Shown: positions 18,300-27,762 of the stretch, in pieces
How the letters are laid out: every line of letters begins with the position of its first letter
How positions within the stretch are numbered: position 1 is the stretch's first letter
Assembly: GCF_028830055.1 (NCBI RefSeq)
Contig: NZ_CP101655.1
Span: forward strand, 5,341,583-5,405,582
Source of the DNA: Pseudomonas serboccidentalis
GTDB lineage: Bacteria > Pseudomonadota > Gammaproteobacteria > Pseudomonadales > Pseudomonadaceae
Length of the DNA: 64,000 bases
Direction of reading: 5' to 3'
Program-made: the position numbers and the translations under genes
Notes under the pieces: model-generated
The model's database searches: none
What the model saw: only the letters and a program-made list of their open reading frames with translations
Told to the model about the DNA's origin: nothing

Positions 18300-19129
18300 A
18301 ATTTGCGGTAGATCCGTTCTTGTTTGACCAACGGTTCGAACTGGTTCGCGTAGCCGGAAAAATCCAGCGTCTCTTTGCTGCCCAGCACCAGAAAGCCACG
18401 ATGACACAACGATTCGTGAAACAGGCCGAACGCGCGGTCCTGAAGTTTCTTGTTGAAGTAGATCAGCACGTTGCGGCAGGAAATCAACTGGGTTTCGGAG
18501 AACACGCTGTCCGTCGCCAGACTGTGGTCGGCAAAGGTCACGTTCTCACACAGGCTCTTGTCGAAAATCGCGTAGCCGTAGGCGGCCGTGTAGTAATCGG
18601 CGAACGAGCGCTGGCCACCGGCCTGCTGATAATTGGCGGTGTAGGCCCGCACGTTTTCCATCGAGAAAATCCCCTGCTTGGCCTTGTCCAGCGAGCGCGG
18701 GTTGATGTCGGTGGCGTAGATGATCGTGCGGTCGAGCAGGCCTTCTTCGCGCAGCAGGATCGCCATCGAATAAACCTCCTCACCCGTGCTGCACCCGGCG
18801 ATCCAGATCTTCAACGACGGATAGGTGCGCAGCAGCGGCACCACTTCCTTGCGGATCGCCAGAAAGTGCGACGGATCGCGAAACATCTCGCTGACCGGGA
18901 TCGTCAGCAACTGCAGCAACTGCATGAACGCGGTCGGATCGTGCAGCACTTTTTCCTGCAACGCCGAAATGGTCGCGCATTCGAACTGGCTCAAGGCGTG
19001 TTGCACCCGGCGCTTGATCGATGCGCCCGAGTAATCCCGAAAATCGTAGCTGTACTTGAGGTAGATAGCCTCGATCAGCAACCGCAATTCGATTTCGCTG
19101 TTGCGCTCGGCAGAGTGACGGCTTTCCAC
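18296..19129 (-). CDS. CheR-type protein-glutamate methyltransferase
   Basis: About 277 residues. N-terminal alpha domain (about 10-85) then the SAM-dependent methyltransferase domain with the CheR signatures WIAGCSTGEEVYS and ISCRNVLIYF. It transfers methyl groups from S-adenosylmethionine to receptor glutamates. Start is uncertain: GTG at 19129 gives a TAGTG junction with the upstream kinase stop, while GTG at 19156 would overlap that gene by 28 bases and add nine residues. Operon with receiver-less CheB. CheR/CheB pairs of this kind without chemoreceptors often serve signalling kinases rather than swimming (family knowledge). Confidence 0.87.
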   Translation of the reverse strand: MESRHSAERNSEIELRLLIEAIYLKYSYDFRDYSGASIKRRVQHALSQFECATISALQEKVLHDPTAFMQLLQLLTIPVSEMFRDPSHFLAIRKEVVPLLRTYPSLKIWIAGCSTGEEVYSMAILLREEGLLDRTIIYATDINPRSLDKAKQGIFSMENVRAYTANYQQAGGQRSFADYYTAAYGYAIFDKSLCENVTFADHSLATDSVFSETQLISCRNVLIYFNKKLQDRAFGLFHESLCHRGFLVLGSKETLDFSGYANQFEPLVKQERIYRKL

Positions 19130-22100
19130 TAAATGCGTTCCATCTTCGGTAACCACACGCGAATCAACGAGAACAGGCGATCCAGATCAATGGGCTTGGC
19201 CAGGTAATCGTTGGCGCCCGCCTGCAGGCAGCGCTCCTGATCGTCCTTCATGGCCTTGGCCGTCACCGCAATGATCGGCAGCTTGCGCCAGCGCGGATCC
19301 TTGCGGATTTCAATGGTGGCTTCAAAGCCATCCATCTCCGGCATCATTACGTCCATCAGCACCAGATCGATGTCCTCGACTTCATTCAACCTATCAATCG
19401 CCTCACGACCATTGCGACCGATCACCACCACGGCACCCTTGTGCTCCAGCGCGCTGGTCAGGGCGAAGATGTTGCGCACATCGTCGTCCACCAGCAGCAC
19501 CTTGCGGCCTTCAAAGACCTTGTCGCGGCTGCGAGCGGTCTTGAGCATCTTCTGCCGTTCATGGGACAACTGCGATTCGACTTTGTGCAGAAAGAGTGTC
19601 ACCTCATCCAGCAGCCGTTCCGGCGAGCGTGCGCCCTTGATGATGATCGAGCGCGAATACTTGCGCAGCTCGGCTTCTTCATCGCGGGTCAGGTTGCGCC
19701 CGGTGTAGACGATGACCGGCGGGAACGAACAGATATCCTCGGTAGACATGCGCTTGAGCAGATCGTTGCCCAGCATGTCCGGCAACTTCAGGTCGATCAC
19801 CATGCAGTCGTAAATCGTCGTGCGCAGCTTCTCCAGCGCCTCCTGCGCGAGGCCGACGGCGGTGATTTCGATGTCCTCGTCACCGATCAGGCGGGCAATG
19901 CTTTCACGTTGCAGATCGTCATCTTCGACCAGCAGCACGCGCTTGACCTTCTGGGTCAGCTTGGCTTCCAGACGGGCGAATACATCCTTCAGTTCTTCGC
20001 GAGTGGTCGGTTTGACCGCATAGCCGATGGCGCCCATGTGCATGGCCGCTTCGACACGATCCTCGACGGAAATCACGTGGACCGGGATGTGCCGGGTTTC
20101 GGCGTGTTCTTTCAGGCGCTGCAGCACGGTCAGCCCGGAATGATCCGGCAGGCGCATGTCGAGCAGAATCGCGTCCGGGACGAACTCGCGGGCCAGGTCG
20201 TAACCTTCGTCCGCGCCGTGGGCGACCAGGCACTGATAGCCCAACTCATGGGCCAGGTCATAGAGGATGTGGGCGAAATTCGGCTCGTCTTCCACCACCA
20301 GAATGCAGCGGGTGGCGAACGGCGCCTTGCCACGGTCGTCGGCGAAACGCGGAATGTGCACCGGAGCCATTGGCGACACGGCGATCGAGGGCGGCGCAAC
20401 CGGTGCCGGGGCGCTGACCGGCGGCGGAGTAAAGGTCAACGGTACAGACGGCGCCTCACCCGAATCATGGTATTGCTGCGGCAACACCAGAGTGAAGACG
20501 CTGCCCTGCCCCGGCGTGCTGCTGACGCTGATCGAACCGCCGAGCAAGGCGGCCAGATCGCGGGAAATCGACAAGCCCAGGCCGGTGCCGCCGTATTTGC
20601 GGTTGGTGGTGCCGTCGGCCTGGCGGAACGCTTCGAAGATGCTTTCCAGTTGATCGGCCGCGATACCGATGCCGGAGTCACGCACGTCAAAGGCAATGCG
20701 CTCGTCCGGCTGCCCACTGATGGTCAGGCTGACAGCGCCGTGTTCGGTGAACTTGATGGCGTTGGACAGCAGGTTCTTGATCACCTGCTCCAGACGCTGG
20801 CGGTCGGTGAACAGCATGGCCGGGGCGCCCGGTTGCAAGTCGACGCTGAACGTCAGTCGCTTGTCCGCCGCCAGTGGCTCGAACACGCTGCGCAGGCCGT
20901 CCGCCAGGCGCGCGACGCTGGTGTTTTCCGGAATCACTTCCAGCTTGCCGGCCTCGACTTTGGAAATGTCGAGAATGTCATTGATCAGGTTCAGCAAGTC
21001 ATTGCCGGCGGAATAGATCGACTCGGCAAATTTGACCTGTTCGGCCGTCAGGTTGTCCTGAGGATTTTCCGCCAGCAACTTGGCGAGGATCAGCGAACTG
21101 TTCAACGGCGTGCGCAGTTCATGGGACATGTTGGCGAGGAATTCGGACTTGTACTTGCTCGAACGCTGCAGCTCTTCGGCGCGTTCTTCGAGTTGTATCT
21201 GGGCCTGATTGAGTTCGGTGTTCTTCAGGTCCATGGCGTCGCGCTGCTCGGCCAGTTGCTCGTTGGTCTGTTCCAGTTCGACCTGCTGGGTTTCCAGGTG
21301 CGCCTGGGATTCCTTGAGAATGCGCGACTGTTCTTCCAGCTCTTCGTTGGCGGTCTTGAGTTCTTCCTGCTGCACCTGCAACTCTTCGTTGAGCTGCTGG
21401 GTTTCGGCCAGCACTTCCTGCAGGCGCTGGCGATAGCGCGCCGCTTCGATCGAGGTGCCGATATTGCCGGCAATCAGTTCGAGCAACTCGACATCGCGCC
21501 GGGTCAGCGGGCGCAGGAAGCCCAGCTCGATCACACCGTTGACCCGGTCGTCATCACTGGTCGGGACCACCAGCACGCTGTGTGGCAGGCCTTCGCCCAG
21601 GCCGGAACTGACCTTGAAATAGTCCGACGGCACCGAATCCAGACGAATCAGGCGCCCTTCCTGAGCCACTTGGCCGACAATGCCTTCACCGCTGTAGATC
21701 GACTGCCCCTGCTCTTCCTGTTCGCGGGAGAACCCGTAGGACGCCACCCGTTTCAGGCCACCGTGCTCTTCGCGCACATACAGCGCCGCTACCGCCGAGC
21801 CCAGATACTGCGCACAGAACTGCAGGATGTTGCGCCCCAGCAGATTGAGCGTCAGTTGCCCCAGCACCTGCTCCGCCAGCTCGGTCTGACCGCTGCGCAT
21901 CCACGCCTGACGCTCCAGGCGTTCGGCACTGGCTTGTTGCGCAGCGAGGGTTGCGCTGTAGCTATCCGACAGGCTGACCAGATCACGCCGACCGACATAC
22001 GCCAGCAAACCGCTGATGCCGGCAATAAACAGCAAATACAGGGAAATGCTCCAGATCGTGGTGCGGCGCACGTCTTCGTTGCGTGATGCACGCAACTGCT

Positions 22101-22608
22101 GCTCCATGTCGATCACGTCTTCGAATTGCTTGCGAATCTCATCGGTCAGGCGCTTGCCGCGCCCGGCCTTGACGGCGGCCTTGTAGTCACCACTGGAGCG
22201 CTGCAGATCGATCATCGATTGCGCATAGTTGCTCCACTCGGTCTGCAACGCCTGCAAACGCCGCAGACGGTCGGTCTGCACCGGGTTGTCAGCGGTCAGC
22301 TCAAGCAAGGTGGTGAGCGCGACGTTGATCCGCGGCTTGGCGGTCTCGTACGGGTCGAGGAAATGCTCGTCGCCGCTGAGCAGGAAACCGCGCATGCCGG
22401 TTTCCAGGTCCACGGTGAGTTTCACCGCTTCGTTGGCGTTGTTGATCACGCGGTCGGTGTGCTCCACCCACTGGATCACCGACAGCAAATAGCTGATCAG
22501 CGAGACAAAGAACACCGCGCTGATCGCACCGACGCCCAACGGCAAGCCGATGTTGCGGGTCAGGAGCTTGCGGAAGCGGCGTTCATCAACCGAGGACGGA
22601 GAGGACAT
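19129..22608 (-). CDS. CHASE3-GAF hybrid histidine kinase with three receivers
   Basis: 1159 residues. Order: membrane helix (about 20-45), periplasmic CHASE3-like helical sensor (about 45-185), membrane helix (about 190-207), GAF domain (about 245-400), long coiled coil rich in E/Q (about 400-500), HisKA (FLANMSHELRTPLNS), HATPase (LLSNAIKFTEHG, DSGIGI, GTGLGLSISRDLA), a proline-rich linker, and three receivers with phospho-acceptor motifs ILLDMRLPDHSG, VIDLKLPDMLG and VLMDVMMPEMDG. Start at ATG 22608 is chosen because a longer version would extend past the signal-anchor; an AAGG lies about ten bases upstream. It heads the leftward operon with cheR, cheB, the REC-kinase and the regulator. 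Confidence 0.9.
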   Translation of the reverse strand: MSSPSSVDERRFRKLLTRNIGLPLGVGAISAVFFVSLISYLLSVIQWVEHTDRVINNANEAVKLTVDLETGMRGFLLSGDEHFLDPYETAKPRINVALTTLLELTADNPVQTDRLRRLQALQTEWSNYAQSMIDLQRSSGDYKAAVKAGRGKRLTDEIRKQFEDVIDMEQQLRASRNEDVRRTTIWSISLYLLFIAGISGLLAYVGRRDLVSLSDSYSATLAAQQASAERLERQAWMRSGQTELAEQVLGQLTLNLLGRNILQFCAQYLGSAVAALYVREEHGGLKRVASYGFSREQEEQGQSIYSGEGIVGQVAQEGRLIRLDSVPSDYFKVSSGLGEGLPHSVLVVPTSDDDRVNGVIELGFLRPLTRRDVELLELIAGNIGTSIEAARYRQRLQEVLAETQQLNEELQVQQEELKTANEELEEQSRILKESQAHLETQQVELEQTNEQLAEQRDAMDLKNTELNQAQIQLEERAEELQRSSKYKSEFLANMSHELRTPLNSSLILAKLLAENPQDNLTAEQVKFAESIYSAGNDLLNLINDILDISKVEAGKLEVIPENTSVARLADGLRSVFEPLAADKRLTFSVDLQPGAPAMLFTDRQRLEQVIKNLLSNAIKFTEHGAVSLTISGQPDERIAFDVRDSGIGIAADQLESIFEAFRQADGTTNRKYGGTGLGLSISRDLAALLGGSISVSSTPGQGSVFTLVLPQQYHDSGEAPSVPLTFTPPPVSAPAPVAPPSIAVSPMAPVHIPRFADDRGKAPFATRCILVVEDEPNFAHILYDLAHELGYQCLVAHGADEGYDLAREFVPDAILLDMRLPDHSGLTVLQRLKEHAETRHIPVHVISVEDRVEAAMHMGAIGYAVKPTTREELKDVFARLEAKLTQKVKRVLLVEDDDLQRESIARLIGDEDIEITAVGLAQEALEKLRTTIYDCMVIDLKLPDMLGNDLLKRMSTEDICSFPPVIVYTGRNLTRDEEAELRKYSRSIIIKGARSPERLLDEVTLFLHKVESQLSHERQKMLKTARSRDKVFEGRKVLLVDDDVRNIFALTSALEHKGAVVVIGRNGREAIDRLNEVEDIDLVLMDVMMPEMDGFEATIEIRKDPRWRKLPIIAVTAKAMKDDQERCLQAGANDYLAKPIDLDRLFSLIRVWLPKMERI

Positions 22609-22868
22609 GGGGCAGCCTTGTCGAACTGTTGAAACCCGGGAGTTTGCCCCAAAACCGCGACATGGATCCATTTTTCTCACAGCCTTGGCGGCAATTTCTT
22701 ACATTTGCTGCGCTTGTCGATCGACCAACAGTTATCCTTGCGGCCCCGATTGCAGCTAATCTTTTTGCAGCGATCGGGGAACTTGTGGCCATGCGCCACT
22801 TACTCATGCAAGAGCCCGGCACTTTCGACCGGCCGAGACCCCGCATTCCTTTCTTGAGAGCCTTCAAT

Positions 22869-23231
22869 ATGTCCACCCTAGCGCCCACCATCCTGGTAGT
22901 TGAAGACGACGACATCGTGCGCATGCTCATCGTCGATGTGCTGGAGGAGCTGGAGTTCACTGTGCGGGAGGCTGACGGCAGCGAGCAGGCGCTAGACTTT
23001 CTCGCAGACTCGAACCAGTCGATCGATTTGATAATGACTGATGTCGGCCTGCCAGGCATGGACGGCCGTGAGCTGGCCGAGAAAGCGCGTAAACTGCGCC
23101 CGGCACTGCCCATCCTGTTTGCCAGCGGTTATGCCGAAAGCATCGACGTGCCGGCTGACATGCACGTGATCGGCAAGCCGTTTTCGATTGATCAGTTGCG
23201 CGACAAGGTCAAGGCCATACTCGGCCAGTAA
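22869..23231 (+). CDS. Single-domain response regulator, divergent from the hybrid kinase
   Basis: 120 residues, receiver domain only: acidic pocket VVEDDD, phospho-acceptor Asp58 in IMTDVGLPGMDG, ILFASGY and the Lys of VIGKPFSI. It resembles the regulator at 16076 in architecture but not closely in sequence. Start at ATG 22869; an in-frame ATG at 22791 would add residues without receiver character. It faces away from the three-receiver kinase across about 260 bases that carry both promoters; a shared phosphorelay is likely. Confidence 0.87.
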   Translation: MSTLAPTILVVEDDDIVRMLIVDVLEELEFTVREADGSEQALDFLADSNQSIDLIMTDVGLPGMDGRELAEKARKLRPALPILFASGYAESIDVPADMHVIGKPFSIDQLRDKVKAILGQ

Positions 23232-23313
23232 CACGCCTTGATCCGGCAGCGCCTGCAGATGTGGTCTAATTGCGCCCCATTTTCAGCCGCCTGTCTTCAA
23301 GGAATACCCGTCA

Positions 23314-24624
23314 ATGACTGCACCCCTGACAACCAAAGTTCTGGTCATCGGCTACGTCTGGCCCGAACCCCGTTCTTCGGCGGCCAGCGGGCACGTCATG
23401 CAAATCCTCGAGACCTTTCTCGAACAAGGCTGGGACATTACCTTCAGCAGCCCGGCCGGCCCGGGCGAGCACAAGGCTGACCTGGGCGCGCTGGGCATTC
23501 GCGAAGTAGCGATCGAACTGAACAGCAGCAGCTTCGATGATTTCGTCAGCGAACTGGCCCCGGATATTGTCTTGTTCGACCAGTTCATGATGGAAGAACA
23601 GTTCGGCTGGCGCGTCGAGAAACAGTGCCCGAACGCCCTGCGGGTCCTGGAAACCTCCGATCTGCAAAGCCTGCGACATGCCCGGCACCTGCGGCTCAAG
23701 GAACGTCTGAAGGACGCCCCGGACGACCAGGATTTCACGCCGCTGTTCGCGCCGGCGTTGCACGAAGAATTCGAATTGATGGCTGACAGTGACATGGCCA
23801 AACGGGAAATCGCCGCGCTGTATCGTTGCGATCTGAACCTGATGATTTCCGACGTCGAAATCCAATTGCTGGTGGAGCAGTTCGGCCTGCCGCGCAACCT
23901 GTTGCATGAATGCCCGCTGATGATCGACCTGCCGCAAGGCGAGCATCGGACCTTCGAAGAACGCGCGCACTTCCTGAGCATCGGCAATTTCCGTCACGCG
24001 CCCAACTGGGACGCCGTGCTCTGGATGAAAACCACGATCTGGCCGTTGATCCGCGCACGCCTGCCCCATGCGCAGTTGCACATTTATGGCGCCTACACGC
24101 CGCCCAAGGCCACCGCCCTGCACAATCCGGCGCAGGGGTTTCATGTGATGAACTGGGCCGAAGACGCCCTGCAAGTCATGTCGGACGCGCGCGTGTGTCT
24201 GGCACCGTTGCGTTTCGGCGCCGGCATCAAAGGCAAAATCGTCGATGCGATGCTGTGCGGTACGCCGTCGGTCACCACGCCGATCGGCGCCGAAGCGATG
24301 CACGGCGACCTGCCCTGGCCCGGCGCCGTGGCCTGCAGCGCGCAGGCACTGGCTGATCAGGCGGTGCAGTTGTATCAGGACGAAACGCTGTGGAATCAGG
24401 CTCGATTGGCCGGTCAGACATTATTGGCCGAGCGTTACCGCAAGTCCGTTCATGGACCGGCATTGATTGACAGGTTGCAACAGTGCATGAAGAACTTGAA
24501 GCCACTCAGAAAAGCCAACTTCACTGGCAGCATGTTGCGCCACCATCACCATAAGAGCACGCAATACATGTCGCAATGGATCGAGGCAAAGAACCGAAAT
24601 AACACAGATACTCCAGCGTCATAA
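23314..24624 (+). CDS. Glycosyltransferase, GT4/GT-B type
   Basis: 436 residues, cytosolic or membrane-associated. N-terminal Rossmann-like half (VLVIGYVWPEPRSSAASGHV) and a C-terminal donor-binding half with FLSIGNFRHAPNWDAVLWM, HIYGAYTPP, and the loop LAPLRFGAGIKGKIVDAMLCG carrying the glutamate-equivalent region of GT4 enzymes. The last 40 residues are basic and histidine-rich (MLRHHHHKST). Acceptor and sugar cannot be told. Alone between the response regulator and the phospholipase-like genes; not part of a recognisable polysaccharide cluster. Confidence 0.8.
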   Translation: MTAPLTTKVLVIGYVWPEPRSSAASGHVMQILETFLEQGWDITFSSPAGPGEHKADLGALGIREVAIELNSSSFDDFVSELAPDIVLFDQFMMEEQFGWRVEKQCPNALRVLETSDLQSLRHARHLRLKERLKDAPDDQDFTPLFAPALHEEFELMADSDMAKREIAALYRCDLNLMISDVEIQLLVEQFGLPRNLLHECPLMIDLPQGEHRTFEERAHFLSIGNFRHAPNWDAVLWMKTTIWPLIRARLPHAQLHIYGAYTPPKATALHNPAQGFHVMNWAEDALQVMSDARVCLAPLRFGAGIKGKIVDAMLCGTPSVTTPIGAEAMHGDLPWPGAVACSAQALADQAVQLYQDETLWNQARLAGQTLLAERYRKSVHGPALIDRLQQCMKNLKPLRKANFTGSMLRHHHHKSTQYMSQWIEAKNRNNTDTPAS

Positions 24625-24690
24625 AAACCAACATATATTCGGCATCAATCCGCGCCTTGCCTATTCAACTTACCATCCATTAAAAATAAA

Positions 24691-24719
24691 TAACTTACCG
24701 CCCTATCAGCGGCGAGTTA
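24691..24719 (+). terminator. Imperfect hairpin after the glycosyltransferase gene
   Basis: TAACT-ta-CCGC and GCGG-cg-AGTTA can pair around a short loop in an AT-rich gap, followed by the T-poor stretch CTTATTATTC. Possible weak terminator. Confidence 0.3.
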
Positions 24720-24746
24720 CTTATTATTCAATCAAGGAAGGCGGAT

Positions 24747-25625
24747 ATGCAAAATTCGACACTGGACAGCAACTTATTCAACAACTCGCTAAATAACTGG
24801 ATGAGCACTACACCCGGGATTGATAATCTCTCACTGCACAGGCTGACATTGCCCGGCACTCATAATGCCGGCTGCGACTGGAACGCCTCTTACGCGCTGA
24901 TACCCGGTGCGCACTGGGTGGCCTGTCAGCACACGTCATTTTATGAGCAACTGAATAACGGTGCGCGGGCGCTGGATATCAGACTGGTGTTCAACAGCGA
25001 CGGCGAAGGCCTTGGCAAGCTGCAAATTCAGCACAATGGTTTTCTGTCGTCGCGCACCTTGGGCAACCTGGTAACGGATGTAGAACGCTTTCTTAATGAC
25101 AACCCCGATGAGTTCATTGTGCTGGACTTTCATGAGTTGAAAGGTGGCGATCAACCTTTTGACTTCGCCTGGTTCAACAAGATGATCTTACATTTCCTGC
25201 GCGATAGACTCATTCCGGCAAGAAACCGTTATTCAAGCCTCGGACAATTAAAGGAAATCAGCCCTTCGCAGCGCGTAGTGGTTCATGCCGACTGGCATCA
25301 CGACCTGGACTTTGAATGGTTCAACGACCAGATCGAGCATGCCTGGATCGGTACACAAACGCCCAGCGCCAGTGACCTGCAAAAGTACATCGCAGAAGTG
25401 ATGGCGTCCCCACCTTCGCCCTATCGTCCCTGGTCGCTGTCGGCCACCAGTTTCGCGCTGCTGGGCGGTCCGGTGGACATTCATTCCGCTTTGGATAACT
25501 GGTTCGATCCGGCTAAAGGCGACTGGCTGCTCAAGTGCAATATCGTCAATGTCGACTTCATTGAGGAATCGCGCCTGGTCTCGTTTTGCCGCATCGCAAA
25601 CATGATCAAGTCCGGCCACCTCTGA
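24747..25625 (+). CDS. PI-PLC X-domain-like protein, copy 1
   Basis: 292 residues resembling bacterial phosphatidylinositol-specific phospholipase C, a TIM-barrel phosphodiesterase. Seen: LTLPGTHNAG with the first catalytic His, GARALDIRL, QIQHNG with the second His, and DEFIVLDFHE. No signal peptide, so it is cytosolic or leaves by another route. Strong ribosome site (AAGGAAGGCGG). The start region and upstream gap are AT-richer than neighbours. Followed 193 bases later by a paralogue. Whether it cuts phosphoinositides, which bacteria mostly lack, or another phosphodiester is unknown. Confidence 0.8.
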   Translation: MQNSTLDSNLFNNSLNNWMSTTPGIDNLSLHRLTLPGTHNAGCDWNASYALIPGAHWVACQHTSFYEQLNNGARALDIRLVFNSDGEGLGKLQIQHNGFLSSRTLGNLVTDVERFLNDNPDEFIVLDFHELKGGDQPFDFAWFNKMILHFLRDRLIPARNRYSSLGQLKEISPSQRVVVHADWHHDLDFEWFNDQIEHAWIGTQTPSASDLQKYIAEVMASPPSPYRPWSLSATSFALLGGPVDIHSALDNWFDPAKGDWLLKCNIVNVDFIEESRLVSFCRIANMIKSGHL

Positions 25626-25818
25626 CTTGCGCTACCGGGTGCCATACATTGGCTATTCTTTAGCAGATGTTGCCACCGCTGGACAGACTTCCCGCTATTC
25701 GTATGCTGTGATTCATGTTCACCCACAATTGGCGAACAATCGGATGCCGCCGCAAACGGCATCTGTCACATCAACAGCCTCGCCCCAAGGATGGGGGGAG
25801 CATGGACAGGAAGTCGCG

Positions 25819-26694
25819 ATGAGCAGCACTGCAGTATTCGACACGCACAAATGGATGAGCCATGTACTGGATATCGAACAGCTCAAGTTGACCGATATCG
25901 TCTGGCCCGGCAGCCATAACAGCGGCATGGACAAGAAGGCGCCCAACCACAAACTGGTGCCGGGCAACTGGACCACCTGCCAGAACGGTTCATTTGCCTG
26001 GCAACTGGAAAAGGGTGCCCGGGCATTCGATTTGCGCCTGGGGTATACCGACAGCCCGGGGCGACCGAATTTTTATTTTCATCACAACGGTTACCAGTCC
26101 CATCGATTTCTCGACGAACTGGTCGAGGCACTGACGGCATTCCTTGATCAAAACCCCGACGAATTCGTTCTACTGGATTTCCACCAATTGGGCGACGGCG
26201 ACAAACCGTTTGCTCACCAGCGACTGAACGACTTCATGCTGCGACGTCTCGGGTCGCAACTGATTCCGTTCTCCGACGCTGTGTGCACGGTGGGTGAGCT
26301 CAAGCGTGCCAGCGCCAGGCGCCGGATCGTGCTGGCCGCGCCTCACTCGCCGGGTCTGGATGACCAGTATTTCTGGCCGCAGATCCCGCACAAATGGACC
26401 CGCCAGGTGTTCACCGACACGGCCATGCTGGAACGGCACATCGAAACCACACTGAAAGACGCCCCCTACGAAACCTTCATCTGGTCGCTGCCAGTCACCT
26501 GCTATTCGTTGCTGGGTGGCCCGTCGGACATCAAGCACAAGATCAATGACTGGTTCCATACCACCCGGGACTGGGTAACCCGTTGCAGCATCATCAGCAC
26601 CGACTTCTTCGATGAGTCGGATATCGTTCGTTATTGCTGGGTCGCCAACAGCATGAAGGCCGTCTATGGGCGGGCGCTGCATGAATCCGGCTGA
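25819..26694 (+). CDS. PI-PLC X-domain-like protein, copy 2
   Basis: 291 residues, colinear with the preceding gene: IVWPGSHNSGMD (first His), GARAFDLRLGY, FYFHHNGYQS (second His), DEFVLLDFHQ, and a common C-terminal pattern SLLGGPSDIKHKINDWF. The match in length and motif spacing shows a tandem duplication, now clearly diverged. Start at ATG 25819 with AGGAAG six bases before; longer in-frame starts reach back through the spacer with no family similarity. No signal peptide. Ends about 70 bases before mtlR but shows no functional link to it. Confidence 0.8.
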   Translation: MSSTAVFDTHKWMSHVLDIEQLKLTDIVWPGSHNSGMDKKAPNHKLVPGNWTTCQNGSFAWQLEKGARAFDLRLGYTDSPGRPNFYFHHNGYQSHRFLDELVEALTAFLDQNPDEFVLLDFHQLGDGDKPFAHQRLNDFMLRRLGSQLIPFSDAVCTVGELKRASARRRIVLAAPHSPGLDDQYFWPQIPHKWTRQVFTDTAMLERHIETTLKDAPYETFIWSLPVTCYSLLGGPSDIKHKINDWFHTTRDWVTRCSIISTDFFDESDIVRYCWVANSMKAVYGRALHESG

Positions 26695-26763
26695 ACCGGG
26701 GCTGGCACAGCGGGCGCAGAAAGGGGCATGATCGACCGGCGATAACAAGAAAAGTGCCCTGAC

Positions 26764-27669
26764 ATGACCCGAACAGCCCGTGTGACCGACCCTTCCTACG
26801 AGTTGATGGATGACCATAACGGGTTGTCCATCATCTACCGCCAGCACGGCTTCCCCTGCCCGCTGGTGCGTTGGCATTTTCACAAGGAATACGAACTGCA
26901 CCTGATCGTCGCCAGCTCCGGCAAGGTGTTCATCGGCGACTACATCGGCAACTTCTATCCGCAAACGCTGTTTCTCACCGGCCCCAATCTGCCGCACAAC
27001 TGGATCAGCCAGGTGGCCGAAGACGAGGTGGTGGAAAAGCGCGACATGCTGGTGAACTTCACCGACGAGTTGTTCGACAGCGGGCATCAGGTGTTCGCCG
27101 AACTCAAGACCCTTGCGCCACTGCTGGAGCGCGCGCAGTACGGCATCGAGTTTCGAGACAAAGACATGATCCGTCAGGCCATGACGCTGATGCAGCGCAT
27201 TGCCGACACGCGCGGCATCACCCGTCTCGGGCACTTTTTCATCCTGATGGAACTGCTGGCGGCGACTGACGATTATCAATTGCTGTCCGGCGCCACCAAC
27301 ACGCAACTGGCCGACGAGCACAACATCGACCGCACCAACCGCGCCGTCGACTTCATCTTCACCCACTACGCCCGGGAACTGACGCTGGAAGAAGTCGCCG
27401 AGCATCTGGGGATGAAGCCGACCTATTTCAGCCGCGTGTTCAAACAGGCCACCGGGCGCAACTTCATCGAGTTCGTCAATCGCCTGCGCATCAGCAAATC
27501 CTGCGAACTGCTGGCCGATGGCGACAAACCGGTAACCGAAGTGTGTTTCGAGTCGGGGTTCAACAACATCTCCAATTTCAATCGGCGCTTCCAGCAGCTC
27601 AAGGGCATGACGCCGTCGCACTATCGACGCCTGGCCGTACAACGCCTGACCGAACAGAATCACGCTTAA
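26764..27669 (+). CDS. mtlR: AraC-family activator MtlR of mannitol/sorbitol/arabitol use
   Basis: 301 residues. N-terminal cupin-like sensor (WHFHKEYELHLI) and C-terminal double helix-turn-helix of the AraC family (LTLEEVAEHLGMKPTYFSRVFKQ... and the second-helix consensus ESGFNNISNFNRRFQQLKG). In P. fluorescens the homologue activates mtlEFGKDYZ in the presence of polyols. Here it sits in the same orientation directly upstream of that operon, separated by a REPIN and a promoter carrying direct repeats suited to an AraC dimer. Confidence 0.93.
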   Translation: MTRTARVTDPSYELMDDHNGLSIIYRQHGFPCPLVRWHFHKEYELHLIVASSGKVFIGDYIGNFYPQTLFLTGPNLPHNWISQVAEDEVVEKRDMLVNFTDELFDSGHQVFAELKTLAPLLERAQYGIEFRDKDMIRQAMTLMQRIADTRGITRLGHFFILMELLAATDDYQLLSGATNTQLADEHNIDRTNRAVDFIFTHYARELTLEEVAEHLGMKPTYFSRVFKQATGRNFIEFVNRLRISKSCELLADGDKPVTEVCFESGFNNISNFNRRFQQLKGMTPSHYRRLAVQRLTEQNHA

Positions 27670-27679
27670 TAACAGCAAC

Positions 27680-27754
27680 ATCAAAAGATCGCAGCCTTCG
27701 GCAGCTCCTACAGGGATCAGTGTAGGAGCTGCCGAAGGCTGCGATCTTTTGATT
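27680..27754. repeat. REPIN, family A, between mtlR and mtlE
   Basis: Inverted copies of GTAGGAGCTGCCGAAGGC with the ATCTTTTGAT tail, eleven bases after the mtlR stop. Could end mtlR transcription. Confidence 0.93.
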
Positions 27755-27762
27755 TCTTAGCC

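Noticed and set aside
19126..19156. Start of cheR at GTG 19156
   Set aside because: It would overlap the kinase gene by 28 bases; the GTG at 19129 touching the kinase stop is a better coupling point, though not proven.
19441..22086. An 881-codon open frame antisense to the three-receiver kinase
   Set aside because: Same kind of shadow; the kinase domains on the minus strand explain the region fully.
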